Source: Deltaproteobacteria bacterium (GTDB lineage: Bacteria > Desulfobacterota > Desulfobacteria > Desulfobacterales > JAFDCJ01). From it: a stretch of DNA of 17,344 bases. Positions 1-7,137 of the stretch are shown here, in pieces (the first letter of the stretch is position 1; the number at the start of each line of letters is the position of its first letter). Under the pieces are notes generated by a model. That model saw only the letters and a list, made by a program, of their open reading frames with translations, did not search any database and had not been told where the DNA came from. Made by a program: the position numbers and the translations under genes. The stretch lies in the NCBI GenBank assembly GCA_024277475.1, contig JAJRVC010000145.1, positions 1 to 17,344 on the forward strand, read 5' to 3'.

Positions 1-36
1 AGGGCGGACGTGAACGTTGAGCCGCTCAACCTATGA
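1..36 (+). CDS. Possible C-terminal tail of a TolA/TonB-like protein (partial)
   Basis: Frame 1 is open from the first base to a TGA at 34-36 and encodes the eleven residues RADVNVEPLNL; the other two forward frames stop within the first 18 bases. The tail ends 21 bases before tolB. In tol-pal operons tolA lies directly upstream of tolB, so this is the expected place for the end of tolA or a TonB-family equivalent. The identity is inferred from position alone, because eleven residues carry no diagnostic motif. Confidence 0.3.
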   Translation, partial: RADVNVEPLNL

Positions 37-57
37 ATAAAAAGCAGGAATATTGGA

Positions 58-1398
58 ATGATCTTTCGTTGTCTCAAAAGCGTTGCATTTATAACCATTG
101 GTTTGATTTTGATTACATCCGGATCGAGTTTTGCCCAAAACGGCGGCGATCAGTATGATTATATAGACATCAGCAAACCCTTTTTAAGGAAAATTCCGCT
201 GGCGATTCCGTTGTTCAAAAATGAAAGCGCAACAGTGAAAGGAGCGCAGTCGTCAGAATCATCAGCCGACTTGCTTTCTGCCAGCCTTGAATTTACCGGA
301 TATTTTAAAATACTTGATCGCCGGGCATTTCTTTTCGACCCTCAATCCGACGGAATTCTGACTCCCCAGATCAATTTTGCAAACTGGACCGTTATTGGTG
401 CAGAACTACTGATTACAGGTCTTTACGAAGAAAACAATGGAAAAATCTCGATGGAACTTCGCCTTTTTGATACGTTCAATGGGCGGCGTATACTGGGTAA
501 AAAATATTCCGGTAAAACGGCCGATCAACGCAGGATAATACATCGGTTTTGCAGTGAAGTAATTCAGTATCTAACAGGCAGCAGAGGTGTGTTTGCCAGC
601 AAAATTGCATTTGTTTCCACCGGTTCCGGCAATAAAGAGATTTACAGTTGCGAGTTTGATGGTTATAATCCACAGCAAGTGACTCGCAATCATGCAATTA
701 CTTTGTTTCCGGCGTGGTCTTCCAACGGACGATATCTGGCCTATACATCCTATAAACAGGGCAAACCCGATCTATTTATTAAAAACCTGGCTGAAATGCA
801 GGAAATATCTATTGCCAAAAAAGGCCTCAACATAACGCCGGCATGGGTTCCCGGAAAATTTGAGTTGGCGGCAACACTTTCTTTTTCAGGTGATCAGGAA
901 ATTTATCTATTGACTGGATCGGGTAAAATTATTAAAAGATTAACAAAAATGCGAGGTAGCGATATATCTCCTTCCTGGTCGCCGGACGGCGAGAAATTTG
1001 CTTTTGTTTCCAATCGATCGGGAAACCCCCAAGTTTACATACAGGATAGGGTCTCCGGCAAGGTAATGCGATTAACCTACGAGGGCAATTACAATACTCA
1101 GCCAAGTTGGTCCCCCCGAGGTGATAAAATTTCATATACATCATTTCAAAACAATCGACATAATATTTTTGTGATTGATATCGAAGGTCGACAGCCATTC
1201 CAATTAACTTACGAATCAGGTGATAACGAAGCACCATCATGGTCGCCCGACGGGAGTCTTATTGTCTTCAGTACAACCCGTGAGGGACCTTCTCGAATAT
1301 ATGTAATGACTGCATCTGGTACCGATCAGCGTCGCTTGCTTGTGCTGAAAGGTGAGCAGACTAACCCAAAATGGTCTATGAACGATTTCAACAACTGA
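58..1398 (+). CDS. tolB: Tol-Pal system beta-propeller protein TolB
   Basis: Periplasmic component of the Tol-Pal complex, which links inner membrane, peptidoglycan and outer membrane during constriction; TolB binds Pal and the TolA side. The 446-residue product is close to the usual length of about 430. Residues 1-26 are a signal peptide (hydrophobic 8-20, likely cleavage after SSFA). Residues about 37-170 match the TolB N-terminal domain. The C-terminal propeller shows the repeated P-x-W-S motif at 218 (PAWSSNG), 261 (degenerate PAWVPG), 305 (PSWSPDG), 349 (PSWSPRG), 393 (PSWSPDG) and 437 (PKWS). The 43-44 residue spacing fits a six-bladed propeller. The ATG has AGGAA 7 nt upstream. It lies 29 nt before pal and is probably co-transcribed with it. 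Identification is secure. Confidence 0.96.
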   Translation: MIFRCLKSVAFITIGLILITSGSSFAQNGGDQYDYIDISKPFLRKIPLAIPLFKNESATVKGAQSSESSADLLSASLEFTGYFKILDRRAFLFDPQSDGILTPQINFANWTVIGAELLITGLYEENNGKISMELRLFDTFNGRRILGKKYSGKTADQRRIIHRFCSEVIQYLTGSRGVFASKIAFVSTGSGNKEIYSCEFDGYNPQQVTRNHAITLFPAWSSNGRYLAYTSYKQGKPDLFIKNLAEMQEISIAKKGLNITPAWVPGKFELAATLSFSGDQEIYLLTGSGKIIKRLTKMRGSDISPSWSPDGEKFAFVSNRSGNPQVYIQDRVSGKVMRLTYEGNYNTQPSWSPRGDKISYTSFQNNRHNIFVIDIEGRQPFQLTYESGDNEAPSWSPDGSLIVFSTTREGPSRIYVMTASGTDQRRLLVLKGEQTNPKWSMNDFNN

Positions 1399-1427
1399 AG
1401 TGTTTCCGAATGTGAAAGGAGGAAAAA

Positions 1428-1943
1428 ATGCAAAAGAAGAAATGGATTTATTGGGCAATGTTGTTTGTAATTCCTGGATTGATGTTTACCGTTTCATGCC
1501 AAAAGAAGCTGGTCGATGCAACACCGGAACCTGTTGTACAGGAAGAGGTGAAAGAAGAAGTCGTCGTGAAAGAGGAACCGGTGGTTGCGCCGGCGCCCAA
1601 GACGCCGGATGTGGTTATGCAGGAAGATATTTATTTCGAGTTTGATAAATCGACCCTGACACCCGCCGCGCAGGATAATCTGCTGCGAAAGGCCGAATGG
1701 CTTCGCGAGAATCCCGATGCGACGGTGACTATCGGAGGCCATTGTGATGACCGCGGTACCAATGAGTACAACCTTGCACTGGGTGATCGGCGTGCAGAGA
1801 GTGCCAAAGCATTTTTGGTGGATTTAGGCATTGATGCTTCCCGGTTAACTACGATCAGCTATGGCGAAGAACGGCCTGTTGATCCCAGACGTAATGAAGA
1901 AGCCTGGGCAAAAAATAGACGTGATCACTTTGTAGTTAATTAA
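1428..1943 (+). CDS. pal: Peptidoglycan-associated outer-membrane lipoprotein Pal
   Basis: OmpA-family lipoprotein that anchors the outer membrane to peptidoglycan and is released or loaded by TolB. The 171-residue product starts with a lipoprotein signal; the lipidated Cys is probably C24 in FTVSC, with Thr rather than Leu at -3, which is slightly atypical. Residues 30-64 are a Glu/Val/Pro-rich tether. The OmpA C-terminal domain fills 66-171: IYFEFDKSTL at 68-77, GGHCDDRGTNEYN at 103-115, GDRRA at 119-123 and AKNRRDHF at 161-168, the conserved diaminopimelate-binding surface of the family. The start is fixed by a very strong Shine-Dalgarno, AAAGGAGG at 1415-1422, 5 nt before the ATG. Such a strong site suits an abundant lipoprotein. 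Confidence 0.96.
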   Translation: MQKKKWIYWAMLFVIPGLMFTVSCQKKLVDATPEPVVQEEVKEEVVVKEEPVVAPAPKTPDVVMQEDIYFEFDKSTLTPAAQDNLLRKAEWLRENPDATVTIGGHCDDRGTNEYNLALGDRRAESAKAFLVDLGIDASRLTTISYGEERPVDPRRNEEAWAKNRRDHFVVN

Positions 1944-2318
1944 CTCGGCGATTCCAGCTTTTTCGAGACACCGCTTTGATAGACTGCAAGTGAATGTATA
2001 ATTGTGGTCGACAGTCCCGGATTATTTGAAATGGCGGCAGGGGCAGGCCTGATCGGCACTTGCCGCCGATTCGGATTATGCCTGGCATGATTGATTGACA
2101 GACCGTGATTTGGTGAAGAAACCAGTTTTTGAGTGTTCTGCGTTCGGAATATTTTGTCTATTAATTGCAGACCTGAATTTGTATGAATCTGGAAGATATG
2201 ACATGGTTAGCAAGTCCTCCAGTGAACCGTAAAAATCTGTCATATTACACCAGGGCGGGCTGAAACTTTCATTCTTTTTCAACACGTTATCAGATAAAAC
2301 CCAATGAGGGTCTAAGTA
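1944..2318. other. 375-base spacer between pal and cpoB
   Basis: No convincing gene is visible. A 7-bp inverted repeat (GGCGGCA 2033-2039, TGCCGCC 2061-2067) could form a stem with a 21-nt loop, but no T-run follows, so it is not a standard terminator. A TTGACA at 2095-2100 lacks a matching -10 box at normal spacing. GAGGG at 2306-2310 is the ribosome binding site of the next gene. The gap is long for genes normally packed together, so cpoB may have its own promoter, but I cannot point to it. Confidence 0.5.
2033..2067. repeat. 7-bp inverted repeat in the pal-cpoB spacer
   Basis: GGCGGCA (2033-2039) and TGCCGCC (2061-2067) are perfect reverse complements separated by 21 nt. The GC-rich stem could fold in RNA. 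It is followed by GATTCGG rather than a T tract, so termination by the intrinsic mechanism is unlikely. Confidence 0.4.
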
Positions 2319-3200
2319 GTGACTACCATGAAATCAACCCTACTAATCAGTCTGATGTGTATTTTGTTTTTATCCGGCTGTGTGTCCCAAAGTGAGCTTA
2401 CTTCGCTCGACACACGCCTCAATGAACTCGAAATTCGCAACGCAGAGGCCAAAAAAAGCAGCAAAATGATAAAATCCGGTCTGGCAAACCGCGAGGATGA
2501 AGAGCAAGCCCTGCGGCATCAGGCCGCCTCGTTGCGGGCAGAAATGGATTCGCTCAATAGCGAAATGAGAGCATTAACCGGTAGAATCGAAGAAATTGAA
2601 TATCTTTTAAATCGACAGACACAAGTTGATGCGGAATCCGTGAAAGCCAAAGAGGAGCAGATCGACAAACTGGCAAAAGCCACAAAATCCAATGATAATC
2701 GCATCTATCGAATTGAACAGTATTTAAACTTCGAGCCATCCAAGCAATTTTCGCCGACTGAGAAGCCTGCCGAAAAATCCACCGCAAAAATAGTGCCCGC
2801 ACCTGCCGGCCGGACCAAACAGGAACTTCTGGAGGATGAGATCTACCGGATGGGAAAACAGGCTTTCGATCAGGGGGATTCCGATGCCGCCAGAAAGAAA
2901 TTTCAGGAACTCATTCAACGGTTTCCCAAATCCGAGCGGGCCGATAATGCTCAGTTCTGGATAGGTGAAATCTATTATCGCGATAAATGGTATGAAAAAG
3001 CCATTCTCGAATATCAGAAAGTGATCGAAAAGTATCCCAAGGGTAATAAGGTGCCGGCATCTCTTCTGAAACAAGGGTTTGCCTTTTTTAATTTAGGGGA
3101 CAAATCCAATTCCCGTTTGATTTTAGAAGAGCTCATTAAAAAGTATCCGAAATCCAACGAAGCAAAGATCGCCAAAGATAAAGTGAGGGACCTAAGATAA
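2319..3200 (+). CDS. cpoB: Tol-Pal associated TPR protein CpoB/YbgF (lipoprotein form)
   Basis: CpoB coordinates peptidoglycan synthesis with Tol-driven outer-membrane constriction. The product is 293 residues from a GTG start that has GAGGG 8 nt upstream; an in-frame ATG three codons later (2328) is less well spaced. A lipobox LSGC places the lipidated Cys at residue 21. Residues about 26-130 are charged and heptad-like, fitting the trimerising coiled coil. Residues 137-165 are a Pro/Ser/Lys linker. Residues 173-290 hold three TPR-like repeats ending in related RFPKS, KYPKG and KYPKS motifs (near 201, 239, 275). The E. coli protein is a soluble periplasmic protein, whereas this one should be membrane-anchored. 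It follows tolB-pal after a long spacer. Family assignment is firm. Confidence 0.92.
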   Translation: MTTMKSTLLISLMCILFLSGCVSQSELTSLDTRLNELEIRNAEAKKSSKMIKSGLANREDEEQALRHQAASLRAEMDSLNSEMRALTGRIEEIEYLLNRQTQVDAESVKAKEEQIDKLAKATKSNDNRIYRIEQYLNFEPSKQFSPTEKPAEKSTAKIVPAPAGRTKQELLEDEIYRMGKQAFDQGDSDAARKKFQELIQRFPKSERADNAQFWIGEIYYRDKWYEKAILEYQKVIEKYPKGNKVPASLLKQGFAFFNLGDKSNSRLILEELIKKYPKSNEAKIAKDKVRDLR

Positions 3201-3224
3201 AAGTAACAATTTACTTACCCTAAC

Positions 3225-3342
3225 TCAATTCATAAGCCACCCCGGCCTGTCGGGATGAGAATTTAAAAGGTTCTACCGTTACCGCGAGGGCATGCTTCAA
3301 AGGTGCAACTCTTCTGATTGATGCTGATGGCTTATGAATTGA
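3225..3342. repeat. 118-bp element with perfect 15-bp terminal inverted repeats
   Basis: TCAATTCATAAGCCA (3225-3239) and TGGCTTATGAATTGA (3328-3342) are perfect reverse complements enclosing 88 bases. A 15-bp match this close is very unlikely by chance. No clear target duplication is visible beyond a TA near each side (3221-3222 and 3343-3346). It could be a miniature transposable element, a REP-like element, or a structured RNA in the ruvC leader. It contains no convincing gene. Confidence 0.75.
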
Positions 3343-3350
3343 TATAAAAA

Positions 3351-3430
3351 TCAACGACCCCCAGCAGAGGTGGCCCCGGCCCCTTTCAGGGGCCATTCTC
3401 ATACCTCCAACTCTGCTGGGGGGTCGCTGA
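3351..3430. repeat. Long near-perfect stem-loop upstream of ruvC
   Basis: Bases 3351-3369 pair with 3411-3430 through 18 Watson-Crick pairs, one A/C mismatch (3354/3427) and one bulged G (3418); the core is GACCCCCAGCAGAG against CTCTGCTGGGGGGTC. Inside lies a second hairpin, GGCCCC (3378-3383) with GGGGCC (3389-3394), around the loop TTTCA. No T tract follows, so it is not a typical terminator. It ends 30 nt before the ruvC start and lies 8 nt after the 118-bp element, so the two may be one unit of about 206 bp. Confidence 0.75.
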
Positions 3431-3460
3431 TTCTAGGGTTGAGCGTGATTTGAAACTAGG

Positions 3461-3967
3461 ATGATAACAATCATCGGTATAGATCCCGGTCTTGCAGCAA
3501 CCGGTGTCGGAATCGTTCGAGGAAACGGCTTAAAGTTCGAAGGCTACTCCTTTGGCAGTATCAATACCTCCAAAAACAATTCTTTGCCAAACCGCCTCGA
3601 TCATATCTTTTCAAAACTTCTTCAAATCTTAAAAGATGAGAAACCTGACTTAATGGTGGTGGAGGATGTATTTTCACTGACTAAATATCCTAAGTCTGGG
3701 ATAACGCTGGGGCAGGTGGCAGGTGTCGTGATGCTTGCCGGATGTCGTGCAGGTGTATCATCGGTAGAAATTCCCGTGCGTGAAGCTAAACAGGTTTTAA
3801 CCGGAAACGGAAATGCCAGTAAAATGCAACTGGAAGAAGCCGTTCGTCGTCGATTGAACCATAAAACCCCCATAAGGCCTTATCATGCATCCGATGCAGT
3901 CGGATTGGCACTTATCGGCTTTTACCGTTACCACACAAGTATCGCTTCCAATGGGCGCAGGGCTTAA
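3461..3967 (+). CDS. ruvC: Crossover junction endodeoxyribonuclease RuvC
   Basis: Dimeric Mg-dependent resolvase that cuts Holliday junctions after RuvAB branch migration in recombinational repair. The 168 residues match the usual length of about 170. Conserved catalytic acidic positions are visible: D8 in IGIDPG, E68 in VVEDVF, and the C-terminal HASDAVGLAL motif with H142 and D145. The middle segment KSGITLGQVAGVV (78-90) is also typical. The Shine-Dalgarno is poor: AGG lies directly against the ATG and the better AGGGTTGAG is about 17 nt away. No alternative upstream start exists, because the frame is closed by TGA at 3451-3453. It heads a ruvC-ruvA-ruvB series in the same direction, although 266 nt separate it from ruvA. 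Confidence 0.96.
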   Translation: MITIIGIDPGLAATGVGIVRGNGLKFEGYSFGSINTSKNNSLPNRLDHIFSKLLQILKDEKPDLMVVEDVFSLTKYPKSGITLGQVAGVVMLAGCRAGVSSVEIPVREAKQVLTGNGNASKMQLEEAVRRRLNHKTPIRPYHASDAVGLALIGFYRYHTSIASNGRRA

Positions 3968-4059
3968 GGCATAGCGGCATGGGGCAGAAGCCAGAGGGCA
4001 GATGTCGGAGAACAGAGGCGTTTGAATGCGGAATGTGAGTGTGGTGCTATGGGATAAGA

Positions 4060-4094
4060 CGTTGAGAGCCTATCCGGATACCACAGCCTCAACG
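4060..4094. repeat. 7-bp inverted repeat around a palindrome in the ruvC-ruvA spacer
   Basis: CGTTGAG (4060-4066) and CTCAACG (4088-4094) are inverted copies enclosing the perfect palindrome TATCCGGATA (4071-4080). It could be an operator or a remnant of an intergenic repeat. There is no further support for a function. Confidence 0.4.
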
Positions 4095-4144
4095 ATCATA
4101 ACCATCCAAACGAACACTGGATGTGAACTTAGGGGCTTCGCCCA

Positions 4145-4195
4145 ATTGGAAGGTTGGAATGCTGGAATAGTGGAATAATGGGTTCTGGGATAATG
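4145..4195 (+). repeat. Degenerate TGGAAT direct repeats upstream of ruvA
   Basis: The motif TGGAA or TGGGA recurs at 8-12 nt intervals (TTGGAAG, TTGGAATG, CTGGAATAG, TGGAATAATG, CTGGGATAATG). Unit length varies, so this is a degenerate short tandem repeat, not a CRISPR. It ends about 40 nt before ruvA. Confidence 0.6.
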
Positions 4196-4233
4196 CAATT
4201 ATTATCAGTAAGTTGTAAATAATAAGAGACATT

Positions 4234-4863
4234 ATGATTGGTTATATAGAAGGTAAAATCTTAAAAAAAGAAGAGGACCGGGTATTGGTCCTTGCCAACC
4301 AGATTGGATACGAAGTACTGCTGCCTGCAATTGTGATGAAGTCTTTACAAAATAAAAATATCGGAGAGGAAATTTCGCTTTATATTTTTTTTCAGCAAAC
4401 CGAGCGCCAACCAAAACCTGTTTTGATTGGTTTCAATCTCGAAGTTGAAAAGGAATTTTTCCAACATTTTATTTCAGTGGAAGCCATTGGTCCTCTAAAA
4501 GCGGTAAGAGCATTGAATATTTCAGTGCGGGAGGTCGCCACCGCCATAGAATCAGGGGATATCAGCAAACTCTCACAGCTAAAAGGTATCGGCCGGAGAA
4601 CCGCGCAAAAGATAATCGCCACCTTGGAAGGCAAGATGGGGAAATTCGCTCTGATCCGCTCGGATGGTTACGAGGAAGCTCCCCCTGCCGAGGACTTTGC
4701 AAAACAGGTGCTGGATGTTATGATTAAACAGCTCGGGCACAGAGTTGACGATGCCCAACGGATGATTGACAAGGCATTAAAAAACAACAGGTCCATAGCG
4801 ACTGCTGAAGAGCTTTTTGATGAAGTGTACCGAAGCGAAAGGAAATTGAATGATGAAAATTGA
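4234..4863 (+). CDS. ruvA: Holliday junction branch migration complex subunit RuvA
   Basis: Tetrameric junction-binding protein that loads the RuvB motors. The 209-residue product shows the three RuvA domains: an OB-like domain at 1-66 beginning MIGYIEGKI, a helix-hairpin-helix domain with motifs VEAIGPLKAVRAL (82-94) and LKGIGRRTAQKI (116-127), and the RuvB-contacting domain III at about 155-200 after an acidic flexible linker. The loop that carries the acidic pin (REDAQ in E. coli) instead reads QQTERQPKPV (54-63), slightly longer and less acidic. The Shine-Dalgarno is weak (AAGAGA about 7 nt upstream). It lies between ruvC and ruvB, so the assignment is secure. Confidence 0.95.
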   Translation: MIGYIEGKILKKEEDRVLVLANQIGYEVLLPAIVMKSLQNKNIGEEISLYIFFQQTERQPKPVLIGFNLEVEKEFFQHFISVEAIGPLKAVRALNISVREVATAIESGDISKLSQLKGIGRRTAQKIIATLEGKMGKFALIRSDGYEEAPPAEDFAKQVLDVMIKQLGHRVDDAQRMIDKALKNNRSIATAEELFDEVYRSERKLNDEN

Positions 4864-5017
4864 AGATTTATGGAAGTCGTTTTGCTCTGTTATTTATATT
4901 CAATAGCATATCTTCAATATTCAGTCTGAAATATTCAATGATTTGTCACCTTCATCCTAAAGGTTGAGTTAGTAGCTATGCCAATGTTATCCTTTAAATA
5001 TAAGAGAATCATAAACC

Positions 5018-6076
5018 ATGTCCGATGATATTATTTCATATTCATCCGACAATCATTCCGCCAACAATCTGGGCCTGGCAACCGGAGAACCTTTACCGGA
5101 AGATAAGGATGTTGAAATATTATCTTTACGTCCGGGAAAACTGAGCGACTATGTGGGACAGACCAAAGTGGTGGAAACGCTCAAGATTGCCATCGAAGCG
5201 GCCATGCAGCGGAACGAACCCATTGATCACGTTCTTTTGCACGGGCCACCGGGCCTTGGGAAAACGACCCTGGCCCATATCATTGCCAATGAGATGGGGG
5301 GTGATCTTACTATCACTTCCGGTCCGGCTCTGGAGAAAGGGGGCGATTTGATCGGGTTGCTCACGCATTTAGAAAACAATGATATCCTGTTTATCGATGA
5401 GATTCACCGGATGCCCAAATCCGTGGAAGAATTTCTCTATCCGGCCATGGAGGATTTTGCTATTGATTTCGTTTTCGATAAAGGTGTGCATGCTCGAAGC
5501 CACCGTTTTCAATTGAAACGATTTGCCCTGGTAGGAGCCACAACCAGAGTCGGTCTGCTCTCCGCTCCTTTGCGGGACCGCTTCGGCATTTTCCGCAGCC
5601 TGGATTTTTACACCGAGTCCGATCTGGTGAAAATTACAAGACGTTCGGCGGCACTGCTCGGAGTTGCAATTGATGATAAAGGGGCCGTAACGCTTGCCCA
5701 GCGATCCCGGGGAACCCCCCGAATTGTCAACCGACTTCTTAAACGTGTCCGAGACTACGCCCAGGTAAGAGCAGATGGCATTATCCGAACGGATACGGTT
5801 TCCGCTGCCCTGAAACTCGAAGGGGTAGATGAAAAGGGCTTGACGAAACTGGACCGGCGTTACCTGAATACAGTAATTAAGTTTTACCGTGGCGGTCCGG
5901 TCGGGATCGAAGCCATTGCGGCAACGCTTCAGGAAGAGTCCGACACGCTGGTGGATATTGTCGAGCCATACCTTTTGAAAATCGGTTTTATTACGAGGAC
6001 ATCATCCGGCCGGAAAGCATCCGAGGCGTCCTTCAGGCACCTGGGTTTTAAAGTTCAGGCGAAGATGTTTTCGTGA
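5018..6076 (+). CDS. ruvB: Holliday junction branch migration ATPase RuvB
   Basis: AAA+ hexameric motor that pulls DNA through the RuvA-bound junction. The 352-residue product has a variable N-terminus of about 30 residues, then the RuvB core: [13 protein letters not shown] at 36-48, Walker A GPPGLGKT at 76-83, Walker B LFIDEIH at 124-130, sensor 1 LVGATTR at 171-177, and LRDRFG at 185-190, the arginine-finger region. The C-terminal winged-helix DNA-binding domain covers about 270-345 ([13 protein letters not shown]). ATG start with AAGAGAA about 9 nt upstream. A 154-nt AT-rich spacer separates it from ruvA. All catalytic motifs are intact. Confidence 0.97.
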   Translation: MSDDIISYSSDNHSANNLGLATGEPLPEDKDVEILSLRPGKLSDYVGQTKVVETLKIAIEAAMQRNEPIDHVLLHGPPGLGKTTLAHIIANEMGGDLTITSGPALEKGGDLIGLLTHLENNDILFIDEIHRMPKSVEEFLYPAMEDFAIDFVFDKGVHARSHRFQLKRFALVGATTRVGLLSAPLRDRFGIFRSLDFYTESDLVKITRRSAALLGVAIDDKGAVTLAQRSRGTPRIVNRLLKRVRDYAQVRADGIIRTDTVSAALKLEGVDEKGLTKLDRRYLNTVIKFYRGGPVGIEAIAATLQEESDTLVDIVEPYLLKIGFITRTSSGRKASEASFRHLGFKVQAKMFS

Positions 6077-6081
6077 GCAAC

Positions 6082-6157
6082 GGTTCAGAGGTTCAGGGTT
6101 CGGGGTTCAGGGGTTCAGAGATATAGGGTTCAAGGTTCGGAGTTCAAAGGTTCCAGG
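6082..6157 (+). repeat. GGTTCAG-type 7-9 nt direct repeats after ruvB
   Basis: About nine degenerate copies of GGTTCAG, GGTTCGG, GGTTCAA or GGTTCCA follow the ruvB stop. Inverted copies (CCCTGAAC, GCTGAACCC) occur at 6299-6316, just before the next gene, so the two ends of the spacer could base-pair imperfectly. The same family appears inverted at 17162-17196. This is a dispersed spacer repeat. Confidence 0.7.
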
Positions 6158-6339
6158 CTCAACCTCGCTGCCGGCTTGAAAAGCGGCCGGTCAAATCGAA
6201 AAAAGAAACTGAGGTTAAAGGGCTCAGAACCATTTATCCGCATGCTCAGTAGCAAAGAGTATCAGAATTGAGTTGTTTGCGGATTTTCAGACCGGCTAAC
6301 CCTGAACGCTGAACCCGTAACTTTGGAACGGACAAAAAA

Positions 6340-7137
6340 ATGTCTATTGTCACACTGCTGACGGATTTCGGTACCGGCGCTGAGTATGCGGGGCTGATGA
6401 AGGGGGTAATTTTGAGCATCAACCCCTCTGCCGCCATTGTCGATATCACCCACCAGATCGACAGGCAGGATATCGTTCAGGCCGCTTTTACCATTTTTTC
6501 GTCGTATGAATATTTTCCCGACGAGACCGTACACCTGATTGTTGTGGACCCCGGCGTCGGCAGCGAGCGGTCTTTGCTGGCTCTTGAAATGAAGAATCAA
6601 TTCTTTATAGCCCCCGATAATGGGGTACTCACCCTTTTATTCAGCGAAGGGAAAATTACTTCACTTATTCGCATAACGAATTCAAAATATTTTTTAACTT
6701 CTGTCAGTCGAACGTTTCACGGCCGGGATATAATTGCTCCGGTGGGTGCCCATCTATCCGCTGGCATTGATGTGAGAGGGCTGGGCACTGAAATAGACCT
6801 GCGGGATGCGGTTCACCTTGATCACCTGGATGCCCGCATTTCAGAAAGCGGTGAGCTTGTCGGAAAGATTGTCGTCACGGATGATTTCGGAAATCTGATA
6901 ACCAATATCGATTTTAAAAAGCTGAGCGAAATATATCAAGCCGGTCAAGAAAAAAAGATTCAGATTAAAATAGGTTCCCATGTCATTAACGGTTTATCCG
7001 AGACTTATGACAGTGTCCGCCCAAAAACCCCATTGGCACTTATCGGGAGTCGCGGATATTTGGAAATTGCTGTAAACAAAGGCAACGCCGCCCTGTTCCT
7101 GAATGCTGTAAAAGGTGATAACGTGTGGGTATGGTAA
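6340..7137 (+). CDS. SAM hydrolase / SAM hydroxide adenosyltransferase family (DUF62)
   Basis: Members of this family (related to fluorinase and chlorinase) cleave S-adenosylmethionine to adenosine and methionine using an activated water; the biological role in most bacteria is unclear. The 265-residue product shows the family motifs: LLTDFGTGAEYAGLMKGVI (6-24), VDPGVGSER (69-77), APDNG (91-95), TFHGRDIIAP (125-134) and DDFGNLITNI (181-190). The Asp-Arg-His set proposed as catalytic in the family is present as D70, R77 and H127. The ATG has TGGAACGGA about 7 nt upstream. Its last 13 bases overlap the next gene, suggesting translational coupling with that membrane protein. Family assignment is firm; substrate and role are inferred. 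Confidence 0.9.
   Translation: MSIVTLLTDFGTGAEYAGLMKGVILSINPSAAIVDITHQIDRQDIVQAAFTIFSSYEYFPDETVHLIVVDPGVGSERSLLALEMKNQFFIAPDNGVLTLLFSEGKITSLIRITNSKYFLTSVSRTFHGRDIIAPVGAHLSAGIDVRGLGTEIDLRDAVHLDHLDARISESGELVGKIVVTDDFGNLITNIDFKKLSEIYQAGQEKKIQIKIGSHVINGLSETYDSVRPKTPLALIGSRGYLEIAVNKGNAALFLNAVKGDNVWVW

Noticed and set aside
2095..2123. Possible promoter with TTGACA upstream of cpoB
   Set aside because: No -10-like hexamer at 15-19 nt spacing.
2076..2285. 69-codon open frame on the - strand in the pal-cpoB spacer
   Set aside because: No domain and an unconvincing composition; it would be the only minus-strand gene here.
3220..3402. 60-codon open frame on the - strand between cpoB and ruvC
   Set aside because: It lies across two inverted-repeat structures, so the open frame is better explained by the repeat element than by a protein. 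If the element is multicopy, this frame may be annotated repeatedly as a hypothetical protein.
6082..6157. CRISPR array
   Set aside because: Units are only 7-9 nt, degenerate and without unique spacers, and there are no cas genes.
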